A stretch of DNA of 64,000 nt from Petrosia ficiformis. Its lineage: Eukaryota > Porifera > Demospongiae > Haplosclerida > Petrosiidae. The DNA lies in contig OX345642.1 in NCBI GenBank assembly GCA_947044365.1, forward strand, positions 5,108,007 to 5,172,006, read 5' to 3'. The notes below the pieces were generated by a model, which was given only the letters and a program-made list of their open reading frames with translations, was not told where the DNA came from and did no database searches. Both the position numbers and the translations under genes were made by a program. Of this stretch, positions 12,092-22,682 are shown in pieces. The number at the start of each line of letters is the position of its first letter. Positions within the stretch are counted from its first letter, which is position 1.

Positions 12092-13161
12092 ATGGTTTTT
12101 TCACCCTCTTATGCTGTAGTTTTTCTACACCTAATGACATGCGTATTTGGAAGTCCCTGGCAAATCGAAGGTCTAAAGCCAGTAATAAATGTACCAGTTA
12201 CAATAACTCCACCACCTGTTACTGAAAATACTGTAATAGCATTGTCTTTGAATTTTGAAACAGCTCTTGATATTTACAATGATGCAGTAGAGGCAGACCA
12301 GGTAGTATCTATTGTACTAGATAAGGTAAATATCTGTACATAATGTAATTATACTTGTGATGATTACATGTGAACCTCCTATATGATAATGCTTTTCTTT
12401 TTCATAATTTTTTTTTTAATTTCCACTTTTTCAGTTGAAGCGGCTAGGTAGCATTGAAAATCAATTTCCTACTTCATTTTGTGCTTTTAAGCCACAGAAT
12501 ATTGATACTTGTGACCACATTGAGCTAGAGGTAAGTAAATGTAACTCCACACACGAAATTTGATAGATTTTGCAAGTGTGAAGTCACAAGTTTGAGGAAT
12601 GTATGATTATATGACTTCACAATGAAAGCCAAGTAGAATGCAATGTCTATTCTATGACTGCTATTTTATGGTCCAGTTTTTTTATCTTAGGATCTTGCTG
12701 AAGATCTATATTTATTAAAAGATCTGATGCCTAATCTTCAAAGTGTTATTCAATATGAATCTGATTATGGTGAAAATAATATTGTTATCAATGAAGAATT
12801 GAGTCAATGCAAATATATTATGGAAGATTTAATTGGTATCCTGGTGAGTATTACATTTTCAGCAGCTGATCATTAACTGTAATAACTCCTTATCACTGTA
12901 GGCTGAAGAAGAGGCATCTGGTGAATTTGAAACAGACATTATTGAATACAACAATGTCTTGGTGAGTGTCTGATTCAGTAATGTACATCTATAGATATTA
13001 TTAACAAGAACATTTTTTCACATTAGGGAAAGCCAGCTCGTTGTACAACTTGTAGTTCACATATTGATCAGTATTATATTATGAAAGAAATATCACTGTC
13101 TCTTGGACTTACAATCCATCATTCTTACTGTATCAAAGAGAAACTCAATCCCAACAATTAA
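12092..13161 (+). CDS. Secreted six-cysteine protein, paralog 2 (225 aa)
   Basis: Five phase-0 exons: 12092-12325, 12435-12530, 12691-12843, 12902-12961 and 13027-13161 (stop TAA). The signal peptide is MVFSPSYAVVFLHLMTCVFG, followed by SPWQIEGLKP, clearly related to MPFQIDGLKP of paralog 1. The cysteines in FCAF, TCDH, QCKY, RCTTC and YCIKE match the six of paralog 1. The last exon keeps GLTIHHS..CIKEKLNPNN against GLTVNHS..CIKENLSPNN. The third exon is shorter, and the proline-rich segment after the signal peptide differs. I place the start at 12092 because a signal peptide follows directly; the longer upstream frame has no such feature. Family and function are not recognised. Confidence 0.8.
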
Positions 13162-13814
13162 TAACGATTAACTTGTTTTGATAAAAATTGTAGTTAAGAT
13201 ATACTCTATTTTTTAATTACTATTATTTCTAATCAGGGTATATATGTGTTATATATATAATAAAATTATGATTTAAATTCAATGTGGTTTTTTAAAAAAC
13301 AATTTCCTTATATTTTTTACAACATTGTACTCAGTATTGTCTTTAACATTAAAAGAATGTTTATTGTATCTGACCAATTTTGTGCGAACATATCTTAATT
13401 TTTTTCACTATGCAAGTTTAAATGGATGGACATAATGAAATTTAATTGCACATAAAACTGCACATACACTATAAATCTTTATCATCATCTGCTGTGTAAT
13501 TTGAATACTGGGTTTTGATGGTAGCGTAATCCAGTCATAGTACATGTGCATATCCTTGACCAAGCTGAACTGCTCCTTCACGATTCTAATTACTGATCAA
13601 TATCTTTCTCACTAGTTAAAAATAATACAAACACATAATTTATAACATAATACAATATCACTGTTTAATTTCATATATACTGTCGATGTTTGATAAAATC
13701 TCTGAAACAACTTTTAATGATTCCACTCCTTGACATAATTCTCTGTATAAAACAGAATGGAAATATGATAATTTTAGGATCGTTTTATTCTCTAGTTAGA
13801 GAATTATTCCTTTC

Positions 13815-14655
13815 CATAGTTTAGTATAGCATGCTACCCTCTCCTTTTTGATGAGCTGCCGAGTGGAGGAGAGTCTATAAATGAGTCAGCTTTTAAATTA
13901 CTAGTCCATTTTGAATGTGTAGTTGTAAATAATGGACGACAAAAACACCAGTCAGATGGCGATTGATGTTGGGATTTAAGTTGATTTTTGTCTAGTTTTA
14001 ATCATTTGTAACAAGTTGTACATAAACAGGAGTAGTATCATAAACCAGACCCTATGAAGCACCAAACTGAGGTATCTAGCAATGGTGTATTCATTTTTAT
14101 GGTTATTATTTATGTGGGTGGTGGAATGTAAACATTGAGCTTTCACACATTCTAAATGATATACCCGTAAACGTAGAAATGTTCGGCCTGTAGAAATTTT
14201 CGTCTTTTTTCGACTAGTTGATGTGAGGACAAAATTTAATTTTTAACACGTTTCTTCCACTCTCCCACGCATTTATGCAGCTTACACGTGAACAAGGTAA
14301 AAACATGGCGTTGTTACAGTACTTTCGTAAGGTGGACACCAAAGAAGAAAAGCCTGAAAAAATGAAGAATCGTCAACTAATGGCCCCAAATCCGATCGAC
14401 CCAAGCAGAGAGGTTCGTACCTCAGTGTCATTTACGTCAGCGTCATGTCCGTTTGGTATTACTGACCACACCCATAGTAAAAATTTGATATAGCAGAAAA
14501 TTAACATTTGTTGAGCTTCAAGAAACAAGACGAAATTTTGTCTGGTCGAAAATGTCTACGTTTACGGTATATAATTACAATTTGCTTTTAGACTCTTCTC
14601 TGCCACTCAGTTTGTCAAAAAGGAGGTGGGGCTAGCATGCTGGACTAAGGTAGGT
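13815..14655. mobile_element. Fold-back element with about 60-bp inverted ends
   Basis: The left end (TAGCATGCTA...CTCCTTTTTGA...GAGTCTATAA, about 13826-13882) is an imperfect reverse complement of the right end (AGACTCTTCTCTGCCAC...AAAAAGGAGG...GCTAGCATGCTGG, about 14590-14643). The interior contains a second, nested inverted-repeat element. It is an old non-autonomous transposon (inference). Confidence 0.55.
14161..14572. mobile_element. Nested MITE with residual coding sequence
   Basis: Ends are TACCCGTAAACGTAGAAA and, inverted, TGTCTACGTTTACGGTA, probably flanked by TA. Inside, a short frame (14305-14493) reads MALLQYFRKVDTKEEKPEK and could be a leftover first exon of the parent transposase. 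I do not recognise the superfamily with certainty. Confidence 0.6.
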
Positions 14656-15921
14656 CATAAAAATAAGATTGGCTTATAATTAGTTTATTCTGAAACAGTT
14701 GAACCAAATCAACTACAAGACTCAATTGCATAATAATGGTGTGCAGTGAATATATAGATCATAGAGTTGCTATGGTGATCCATATCTAAAACAGTAAGTG
14801 CATTTCTCTTAAATACTGACCATTTCAAAGTAATAATTTGGCTATGTTTAAATGATTGCTATTTGATTTTTTTGCGTGAAATGAACAAAAACAATAACAA
14901 AAATTAAGTGACAGTGTTAAATCTTTTAGTGATGTGGTTTTTCAGCTACATGTACTACTAGGGAAGTGTTTGGAACTAAGGTAAAACGCCGTGCTGTATA
15001 ATACAAGATGTCAACATCCATGCAAGTAATGATTTTCAAGTGTTAATTAATATTCATAACTATGCATGATTATTTTACGACAATATTAATTACTATTACA
15101 ATTATGCGGAAGTTAATAACATGTGCTTTCAACTAACTATGAGCGCAATAAAGAGCTATAAAGGATCCTCAGACTTCTTTCATGTGACTATAACAAAGCA
15201 TAAGTGGTGGAACCATATGGTCATGACATTATTTGAAATGTTCAGTGCCCCTACAATATTAACTATAATAATAATACCTTAATTACTGTTATGTTGTAAG
15301 TCATCGTGCCAGTGCTGTTGCATGTAGCTTTGTAGTGAATAAACTAAAATACTGAGAACTCAGAGCTAGCAGTGGATCCAGAAGAATAACATTGGGTGGC
15401 TGGTGATTGTGGGTGTGCTTGTGTGCCTGGCAAAAACGTTTTGTGCTAATTACATGTAATTTATGAAGGGGATGTTTTTTTTTAATCTTTAATTAACCGA
15501 ATTTATCAATGACCTTGCCATAATCTTAAAGATCTCTTTCATTTAACAAAATTTCAAGGCAATAGAGACAATCTTCATTCATTGTGGAAGCATAGGTATG
15601 CTTTGAAAAAGGTGCGGTTAAATTATTTTTAAAAAAAACAATTTTTAATAAGAATTTTATGGGGGGCTCAAGCCCATGGATCAACCACTGCTCAGAGCTA
15701 CTATTACAAGACTCAACATATATACCTATTAACAGGTAAAAATGACACACCTTTCATGAGTAATCAACGAGATACCCAAATGTTTCCTGGTACACCTATA
15801 TTTTCAAATCTGTGTCCCTCCACCCACACCCTACTTATGAAATCTTTCACTGCTTATACAGGAAAGTGTATAATTTGAATTTTCAAGTACATATGAAAAT
15901 CTGACTACTATTAGCAAAATC
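14656..15921. other. AT-rich spacer, nothing firmly recognised
   Basis: This region lies beyond the last recognised exon of the minus-strand ENTR1-like gene. One or more 3' exons of that gene might lie here, but I found no convincing continuation of its C-terminal helix. Confidence 0.35.
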
Positions 15922-16062
15922 TTACTTGATCTGTAAGTCTGCTTTTGTGCAAGCAGAAGAAAGTTGCTGTGATGCATAGTTTGCTTTTTCTCTCACTCCT
16001 AAAATTATTTCTTCATAGCTTTGGTGTATCGACTGGGGATTTGATTTTCCTAGCTCAGTCTT

Positions 16063-16125
<63 letters not shown>

Positions 16126-19100
16126 GACAGACAGACAGACAGACAGAGACAGAGAGAGAGGTGGGGGGGAAAGAGAGAGACAGAGACAGAGAGAGACAGA
16201 GAGGATAAAAGAGTGAACAAAATACAGTTCATCTATAAATTTCAGGTGCTTTCCCATAGTATTCACACAATGAAGCTCTGTAAAAGTAATGAACACTTTT
16301 CTATCACCCTCCATATCAAGATATACATTATGAAATTACATGTACAAAAGAAGAAATGAATATCTAGAGCTTGAATTATAAATATGTGTCTCTTGAAAGT
16401 AATTGTATGACAGTATGAGTTTATAAACACGCTACACTATATTTTCATAGCATAATGATCTATATAAACACTTTCAGGAAATGATACAAACACAGGAGAA
16501 CAAATTGTTCCCAAACTGGAACCTAAAATATGCATGTAACACTTCCCATTAATTGTAGATGCATCATTTATTTTAGGATGCAGTTAGTATGAATAGTAAT
16601 TGCTCAATATGCTATTTAGAACTATTGACATGTTATTTTCTAAATTCTATATTCCCTAAATTGTACAATGTGATATATAGATTGTGATACATAGTGGTAC
16701 ACACATGGTACACACAAGTACATTCATGTACATTCACTACATTGTATAGTATGAATAATAATATTAAAAAATTAAAAAATGAAAGAGTTTGTAGGGATAT
16801 CAAAACCAAAAAAGCACACGCAAGCAATTTAATTAAACTAACCACTTCTATATAACAAACCCACATGAGTGTAGCTAGAGTATAAAAGTAAAACACAAAG
16901 TAAACATACTTATGTACATGTAGGTTTGTTATGTGGAAGTGGTTAGTTTAATTTCATCGCTTGTTCCTGCACTTTTTGGTTTTCATATCCCTACATGCTC
17001 TTTAAATGTTTTTTAAAAATAATTCTTGTTTCAATTCTTTTTTTACAATTAATGAATACAAATAAATTGTTGAAGTACATTATTTTCAGAGTTGGATATT
17101 GTCCAATGATTCAATACCTGGAACAGATAGGGTCATGGTTACACACAAAATGGCTTCCATTCATTAGCAAAGTGGCTGGAGATATTTGCTGACTTGGTAA
17201 GAAACAAAACAGTATGATAATTTACACAGCTAATTCAACTTAAAATAATTTGTATTTGTACTAAAACTACTTGATAGCTTTTCAAATGTAGAAGTGAATT
17301 TTCGTTTAAAGGATATATTGTTATGAGATCACCACTCGATGGTTCTCTACTTTAAAGATGATCTCTGGCCATCTATGTATATAGAAGGTATTTTTAGTGG
17401 TAAAAACACTTAATATCAAGCCTTAGCTGTATGTATTAGCAGAGATTTCAGCTCATGACTTGCAATTGAAATGTATGAGAGGCCATTTTTTTTCCAAGTC
17501 ATCCCTACTCTGATTACATACATAGTAAAAATTAAGGTAATATTGGTACCTGAATGTAATTGGGATACCTGTAAATTTTTTATTTCTTGTCTCAGTTTAA
17601 CAATTGTAGTTTCAGCAACAGATGTACGTTCCTAAAACAATTTACACAATAATCAAGTAACTAAATAATAGAGATTAAAACAATTGACATGATTAAAAAA
17701 GGAAAATGTCTACTTGTCATTACTGCTTTCATGATAGCTAATATTAAACCTTTTTTGGGGGATCCCAGCTCCCTGATTGGACTACATTCACGTATATAGG
17801 ATCTAATCTTAATTGTGAGGCAAACAACATAATCTCTGGCATGAAAAATAATTTTTCAACTTATACTTACTTGTGTATGGAAAGTTGGAACTTAGAGAAT
17901 ATAATCAATAGCAGTTTCATTCTGCTTTCTAATCCAACAAACACTCACAAATGCCACGAATGTTCTAATTAATAAACTTACAGTAGCTGCAATTAAGTTT
18001 TCTTCCACTTTTTGTATCATATCTTCCAAAGCTTTTGTTTCCTTTGCTTCTTTCTTTTGCAAGGCTTTTATTTCTTCTCTCAAAGACTTAGATCTACAAT
18101 TAGATAAGACACATATTCCGGTATATTAGTGTAATGTTTTTAAAAACTATTTAATCCACTTAACTGTTTATACACTTAGCTATATAGTTAGAAGATGTGT
18201 TTATAGGCACAGTGTATGGGTGTATAAGTAGGTGGTACATCTAAACTATGTTAAACTACATGTACCTTCTATAAGTGGTTAAACTACATGTACCTTCTAT
18301 AAGTGGTTCAACTACATGTACCTTCTATAAGTGGTTCAACTACATGTACCTTCTATAAGTGGTTCAACTACATGTACCTTCTATAAGTGGTTCAACTACA
18401 TGTACCTTCTATAAGTGGTTCAACTACATGTACCTTCTATAAGTGGTTCAACTACATGTACCTTCTATAAGTGGTTAAACTACATGTACCTTCTATAAGT
18501 GGTTCAACTACATGTACCTTCTATAAGTGGTTAAACTACATGTACCTTCTATAAGTGGTTCAACTACATGTACCTTCTATAAGTGGTTCAACTACATGTA
18601 CCTTCTATAAGTGGTTAAACTACATGTACCTTCTATAAGTGGTTCAACTACATGTACCTTCTATAAGTGGTTCAACTACATGTACCTTTTATAAGTGGTT
18701 AGATATGTGACTTAATGTTTGAAAAAGGACTTGTTCCTGCGGAATAATTTTGATAAAATGTTTAACTTCAATCTCTTACCATTCTGCCTTTCGTAAAGGA
18801 ATTTAGAATACAGGAAGAACTTGAATTATTAGATACTAAATTTCATTGACTTCTTGTCCAAAATGGCAGGATGGTGAGTGATTGAAGGTAAGCATTTGAT
18901 CAAAATTATTCCGCAGGAAAATTAAACAAACCATTTTCATATAACCCTACATAAATACACCGCTACTTTGTATTTTGGTCTTTAGTAACATGGGTACTTA
19001 TGTAGGGTTATATGGAAGTGGTTTGTTTTATTTTGTTCCTGCTGTTACTCATCCTAACCTTGTTCATATACATGTACTTTTTGGGTTTTGACATCCCCGC

Positions 19101-22100
19101 ATAATCTATCATTTTTATTCAAATTATTCTTTTTGTCAGTTACAATTTATTGTCATTGGTGGTTATTTATGTAGTCAACATAACAGAACCATTCACTGAA
19201 ATGAACAGTGAGCTAATTGTTTATCAAAGGTATTTTTCCACTTGGTCAATTCCTGTTGTGTAGTAAGAGAGAATCAGTAATTCTCACAGTCACAACCAAG
19301 TGGATAAAGAAATGGCTGAGTTTATAACAACTAAAGCAAAGAGCATGTAGTCTACAGTATGCAGGTGATCAGTATACCATCAATAATAAGGTTGAACTAC
19401 TAGACTGTGTTGATCACTTGTGCATTTGGAGATAAACAACAGATAAGAATAATGAACACATTTTATGTAAAATGAAAAAAACATGTTGTGATATCATAAA
19501 CTGAAAAAGTACACAAGCAAGATTGAGATGGTACTTTAGCTACAAACATTAAACTAGCTACTTGCATATAACCCTATACATTAGTAACTACATACACATG
19601 TATGGGGTATATGGAAGTGGTTAATTTTGTTGTTAAGGTATAGGGCTGGGAATCAGCTGAGATTCTGAAATTGATTATCACTGACTTCAAATTGATTGAT
19701 AATTGATTAAAAGCAGTGGAAGTAATTAGGCAAATTAAGTCAATTAAAAACAGGAACCCCTCCCATTTGATCATCCAAAAGGCTTCTGTACTACCATACC
19801 CTCTGATATTTTTTTTTCATATTTCATAAACAAGTTGATCAGTGAGACTAGATGATGGAATGAAGTAACTACTACTTAAGTACACTAACTAAAAACACAT
19901 TATCCAAGAATAGTTACATATTCAAACAGCACCCATAAAACTTTACTCTAGGCTCAATCAATATTGTTAGTATTTTAATGTAACAATGTTAGTAGGTACC
20001 ATGATCCTGGATAGTGCATAAAGTCATTAATTAATAATACATTCATAATATGTATATCTCCTTCAAATGGAAATTTTCATTGACCTTTTCTTCTCTTTCT
20101 TTAAATTTTCATCATATCTTTCAAGCTGCTTTTTGATCTTCTCATTTTCTGCCTTTACCTAATACACAAAAGTACTATAAATTATAAGATATACAAAATA
20201 CACATACTGTAGATTGGGAATTTTCACTGTAAAAAAAAGTTTGTTGCTTATCCTTTAATCTACTGGAGTCATTTCATTTAATAAATTTTAATTTGAATAG
20301 TCAGTCAGCAAATTTTTTTTTATCCTGAAAATATTCTAATCTACAGTATATGTAGACAATAGTAGACAGTCAACTACATCTAATGAAGTATTGTAACTTA
20401 ATAATGAAACAATGGATTGATATCCGACGCACACAAAAAAGAACAGGAAGGATAAGGTAAAAAGATTGTCGGTTATTCAACTAAAATTACGAAATATGAG
20501 GTAAGGTGAATGTAAATGACCTTTAGATACAATTGTTAAATTGCTATATTAATATTTATTAGATTTGATTTAACATGTTCCTGCATAATCTATCATTATA
20601 CTGTATAATAGTTATCGAACATACATATAGTAGCAGGAACATATCAATTCATTGATACACTCCTGATAGTAGTAAATACACATAAAAACCTTTTTCAGTT
20701 CTATCTCTAGTCTATTTTGAGGTAGTATATCAATCACATCTGAAAATGGCTTTATACTTCCTCCTTCTCCATCTCCTCCTAACATTCCTGTGCTCTCATC
20801 ATCAATTTCATCACTTGTATCAATAGTTTGTTCAGTGAAAGGATTCAATACAGGCAACGACACAGGTTGAATCATTACAGTATCTTGTAGGGAATCAAGA
20901 CCATGATTTTCATCACTACTACTTTCTGATGGTGTTTGAAATAAATCTCGCTCTGATACGTGTGGTGAAACCTTTTGTGAAGGATCTAATTTTGAATCTT
21001 TAATTTTCTTTTTACAATTAGGACCAGTTTGTTGCACAGGGCCAGTTTGTAAAGGATCTGATAAAAGTGGTAAACTGGTTTGTGAGTGATCTGAGTCTTC
21101 ATCACTAGAGAAAGAACTATCAGACTCTTTGGAAATTAGTTTATTAACTGATGTGGTCTGTTGTTTCTGAACAAATGCTTTGAAAGAGAATGGATTTCCG
21201 GAGGAAGAACCTACAGAAATAGAGTCTGATTAATCTATATAGTAAATGTTAAGGGCATTATAAGAATATAAGTATAGATCAACAACTATGGAATATGATT
21301 CTGTGAAACCTGTACTAAAGTCTACGCACTTAACAAGACAAGCATCACGAAGGACGGTCGTTGTTCAAGGAGTCCTCAACACGTTAGTTAACTAACCTAA
21401 AACCCTTTTAGTAAGCTTGATATTATTTTAGTTAATTAACCTACAACTAAACATTCAAGCAAACTAGACATACTATATAACTAAAAGTAGTTACTATTGT
21501 CATACTAAAACAACACTACACAAAACATGAACAAACTGTTTTTGGGTATCTCATTAATTATACGTAGGCCCGAGCATATTATCCTCAATATTTCACCCAT
21601 TATTCTTTTCAGCAATTCCCACAAAACTTTCCTATTACCTGGTATTCCTGCATATTTTCCTATTATTCCTAATATTTCTCACCACAGATTGACTAATTGC
21701 AAACAATTTTAAAGTCAATATGAACATCAACACATGCATTAGTAATGTACTATTTTATCAACAGTATAATTGTAGATTCGTGGACAAAGAGAATTTCATC
21801 TTCACAAACGCCATGCTTTCTTGGGTATTTATTAGAGTAATAACTAACCATTATTAATTATTAATGAATTTACAATTTAATTATGTTTGAATTCTTCCCA
21901 GCATAATTCTCAAAGCTAATCCACCTATTATTCTCAAAATTATGCTGGCATAGTGTGTTCAGGCCTAATTATACTTGATGGGTAAGATCACTTTCTGTTA
22001 ATACTCAATTATGCTAGCTGCTAAATCATAATTTCAAATATCACTCATCCAATCCTGTCTATTATTCCCGCTTTGTCTCTGCTTGTTTGATTAAAACATG

Positions 22101-22411
22101 TCTCAAATATTACATTACATTACTCATATTTCATTCATTTCTCATCCCTTTGTTGTTCCTATTCACTTGTTTCAAACTATCTTACATATATCCTTCATCT
22201 CTTTCTCCCTGCTTTCCTTTCATCCCTCACCTCTTTCTTCTCCAGTGACCTCAGGAAATAAAACGTTATTAGTGTCATCATCTTGGGGTTGTTTCTCTTT
22301 GACACAGGACGCAGTTTTCACTTTTTCATCTCCTCCTTTTCCTCTCTGGCTCAAAAAATTTCTGAAAGAAAAAGGATTATCTTTAGAAGAAACATCAACT
22401 TCCTCAGCCAT
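15922..22411 (-). CDS. ENTR1: ENTR1/SDCCAG3-like endosome trafficking regulator
   Basis: Minus-strand exons, all in one frame: 22411-22231, 21210-20690, 20158-20085, 18093-17982, 17631-17569 and 16059-15922. The N-terminus (MAEEVDVSSKDNPFSFRNFL) carries the NPFSF motif typical of vertebrate ENTR1, and a second NPFSF follows at the start of exon 2 (GNPFSFKAFV). A long acidic, serine-rich linker leads into the coiled coil: ENEKIKKQLERYDENLKKEK, EDMIQKVEENLIAAT, ERTSVAETTIVKLRQEIKNL and REKANYASQQLSSACTKADL. This follows the vertebrate protein segment by segment. ENTR1 works in endosome recycling, cytokinesis and cilium-related sorting (family knowledge). The frame ends in TAA at 15922, but a GTAAGA donor overlaps it (CAA|GTAAGA), so the true C-terminus may lie further left. 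NPF motifs could bind EH-domain proteins (inference). Confidence 0.82.
16064..16203. repeat. AG/GACA microsatellite (CT tract on the gene strand)
   Basis: Pure (AG)n is followed by (GACA)n and further AG blocks. On the minus strand it is a CT tract ending 5 nt before the exon that begins at 16059, so it forms the polypyrimidine tract of that splice acceptor. The open frames across it are repeat artefacts. Confidence 0.85.
16763..17022. mobile_element. Palindromic MITE (AACCACTTC..GAAGTGGTT family)
   Basis: The left arm (GTAGGGATATCAAAACCAAA...AACTAACCACTTC) is the reverse complement of the right arm (GAAGTGGTTAGTTTAATT...GGTTTTCATATCCCTAC). It sits in the last recognised ENTR1-like intron. 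Related copies are at 18926-19120, 19497-19640 and about 32858. Confidence 0.72.
17023..17568. other. Intron sequence, nothing recognised
   Basis: Intron of the ENTR1-like gene. No repeat or conserved exon was seen; the plus-strand open frame at 16995-17192 looks spurious. Confidence 0.4.
18251..18700. repeat. 28-bp minisatellite, 16 copies
   Basis: The unit is AACTACATGTACCTTCTATA plus AGTGGTTC. Sixteen tandem copies are nearly identical, differing mainly by A or C after GGTT. Each contains the palindrome TACATGTA. The array lies in the ENTR1-like intron between exons 20158-20085 and 18093-17982. There are no spacers, so it is not CRISPR-like. Confidence 0.95.
18712..18925. mobile_element. 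Fold-back MITE (TTCCTGCGGAATAATTTTGAT family)
   Basis: The left arm (TCCTGCGGAATAATTTTGAT) is the inverse of the right arm (TCAAAATTATTCCGCAGGA). Inside are paired CCATTCTGCC and GGCAGGATGG blocks. Relatives lie at 48690-48960 and 49848-49965. Confidence 0.75.
18926..19120. mobile_element. Palindromic MITE, GAAGTGGTT family
   Basis: AAACAAACCATTTTCATATA at the left is the inverse of TATATGGAAGTGGTTTGTTT. The right arm continues with GTTCCTGC and GGGTTTTGACATCCC, as in the copy at 16763. It directly abuts the preceding MITE. Confidence 0.65.
19497..19640. mobile_element. Diverged MITE, GAAGTGGTT family
   Basis: TAGCTACTTGCATATAACCC and GGGGTATATGGAAGTGGTTA form the central palindrome. The left arm retains AAAAAGTACACAAGCAAG. 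It is an older copy within the ENTR1-like intron. Confidence 0.5.
19641..20084. other. Intron sequence, nothing recognised
   Basis: AT-rich intron of the ENTR1-like gene. The minus-strand open frame at 19574-19774 overlaps a MITE and is not supported. Confidence 0.4.
21317..21518. mobile_element. hAT-like MITE (ends AACAACACTA)
   Basis: The right end is ACTAAAACAACACTA and the interior has AACCCTTTTAGTAAGC and TATTATTTTAGTTAATTAAC. These match in reverse the clean element at 36624-36826. The left end is degraded. It lies in the first ENTR1-like intron. Confidence 0.5.
21519..22230. other. Intron sequence, nothing recognised
   Basis: Pyrimidine-rich and AT-rich intron between ENTR1-like exons 1 and 2. 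Paired AATTATGC-type segments near 21890-22020 suggest an old fold-back repeat, but boundaries cannot be set. Confidence 0.35.
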
Positions 22412-22682
22412 TTTCTTTCAGTAGCCACACCTTCAAAAAAGACACCTACCGCCCACGTTCTAACATAATTATAATAATAAAATTATCGATTACATAAAAA
22501 AGATTTTATACTAATGAGACTCACTGTCATTATTAAAAAGGAAATGCTGAGTATATAAACAGGAATAGGTTCATTCCCTAGGCTCAGTCACATGAAATCA
22601 TTACCAAGGTCAAGGTTCGCTGAAGGTTATCAGTATAAAACGGGATTCGGTGATCTGAAAGCACTATATATATATGCTAACA
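22412..22682. promoter_or_regulatory. Shared divergent promoter region
   Basis: The ENTR1-like gene starts at 22411 on the minus strand and the ankyrin/death-fold gene at 22683 on the plus strand, only 271 bp apart. TATAAAAC at 22634-22641 is a plausible TATA box for the plus-strand gene, 42 bp before its ATG. A short (TA)n tract lies at about 22665. Confidence 0.6.

Noticed and set aside
16050..16314. Leu-Ser repeat proteins on the minus strand
   Set aside because: The repeated part is the CT microsatellite; only the segment left of 16059 matches the ENTR1-like coiled coil.
18251..18700. CRISPR-like array
   Set aside because: Units are contiguous with no unique spacers and lie in a eukaryotic intron; it is a minisatellite.
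22098..22468. Plus-strand frames opposite ENTR1-like exon 1
   Set aside because: The minus strand carries the NPFSF-containing first exon with a good donor; the plus-strand frames are shadows.
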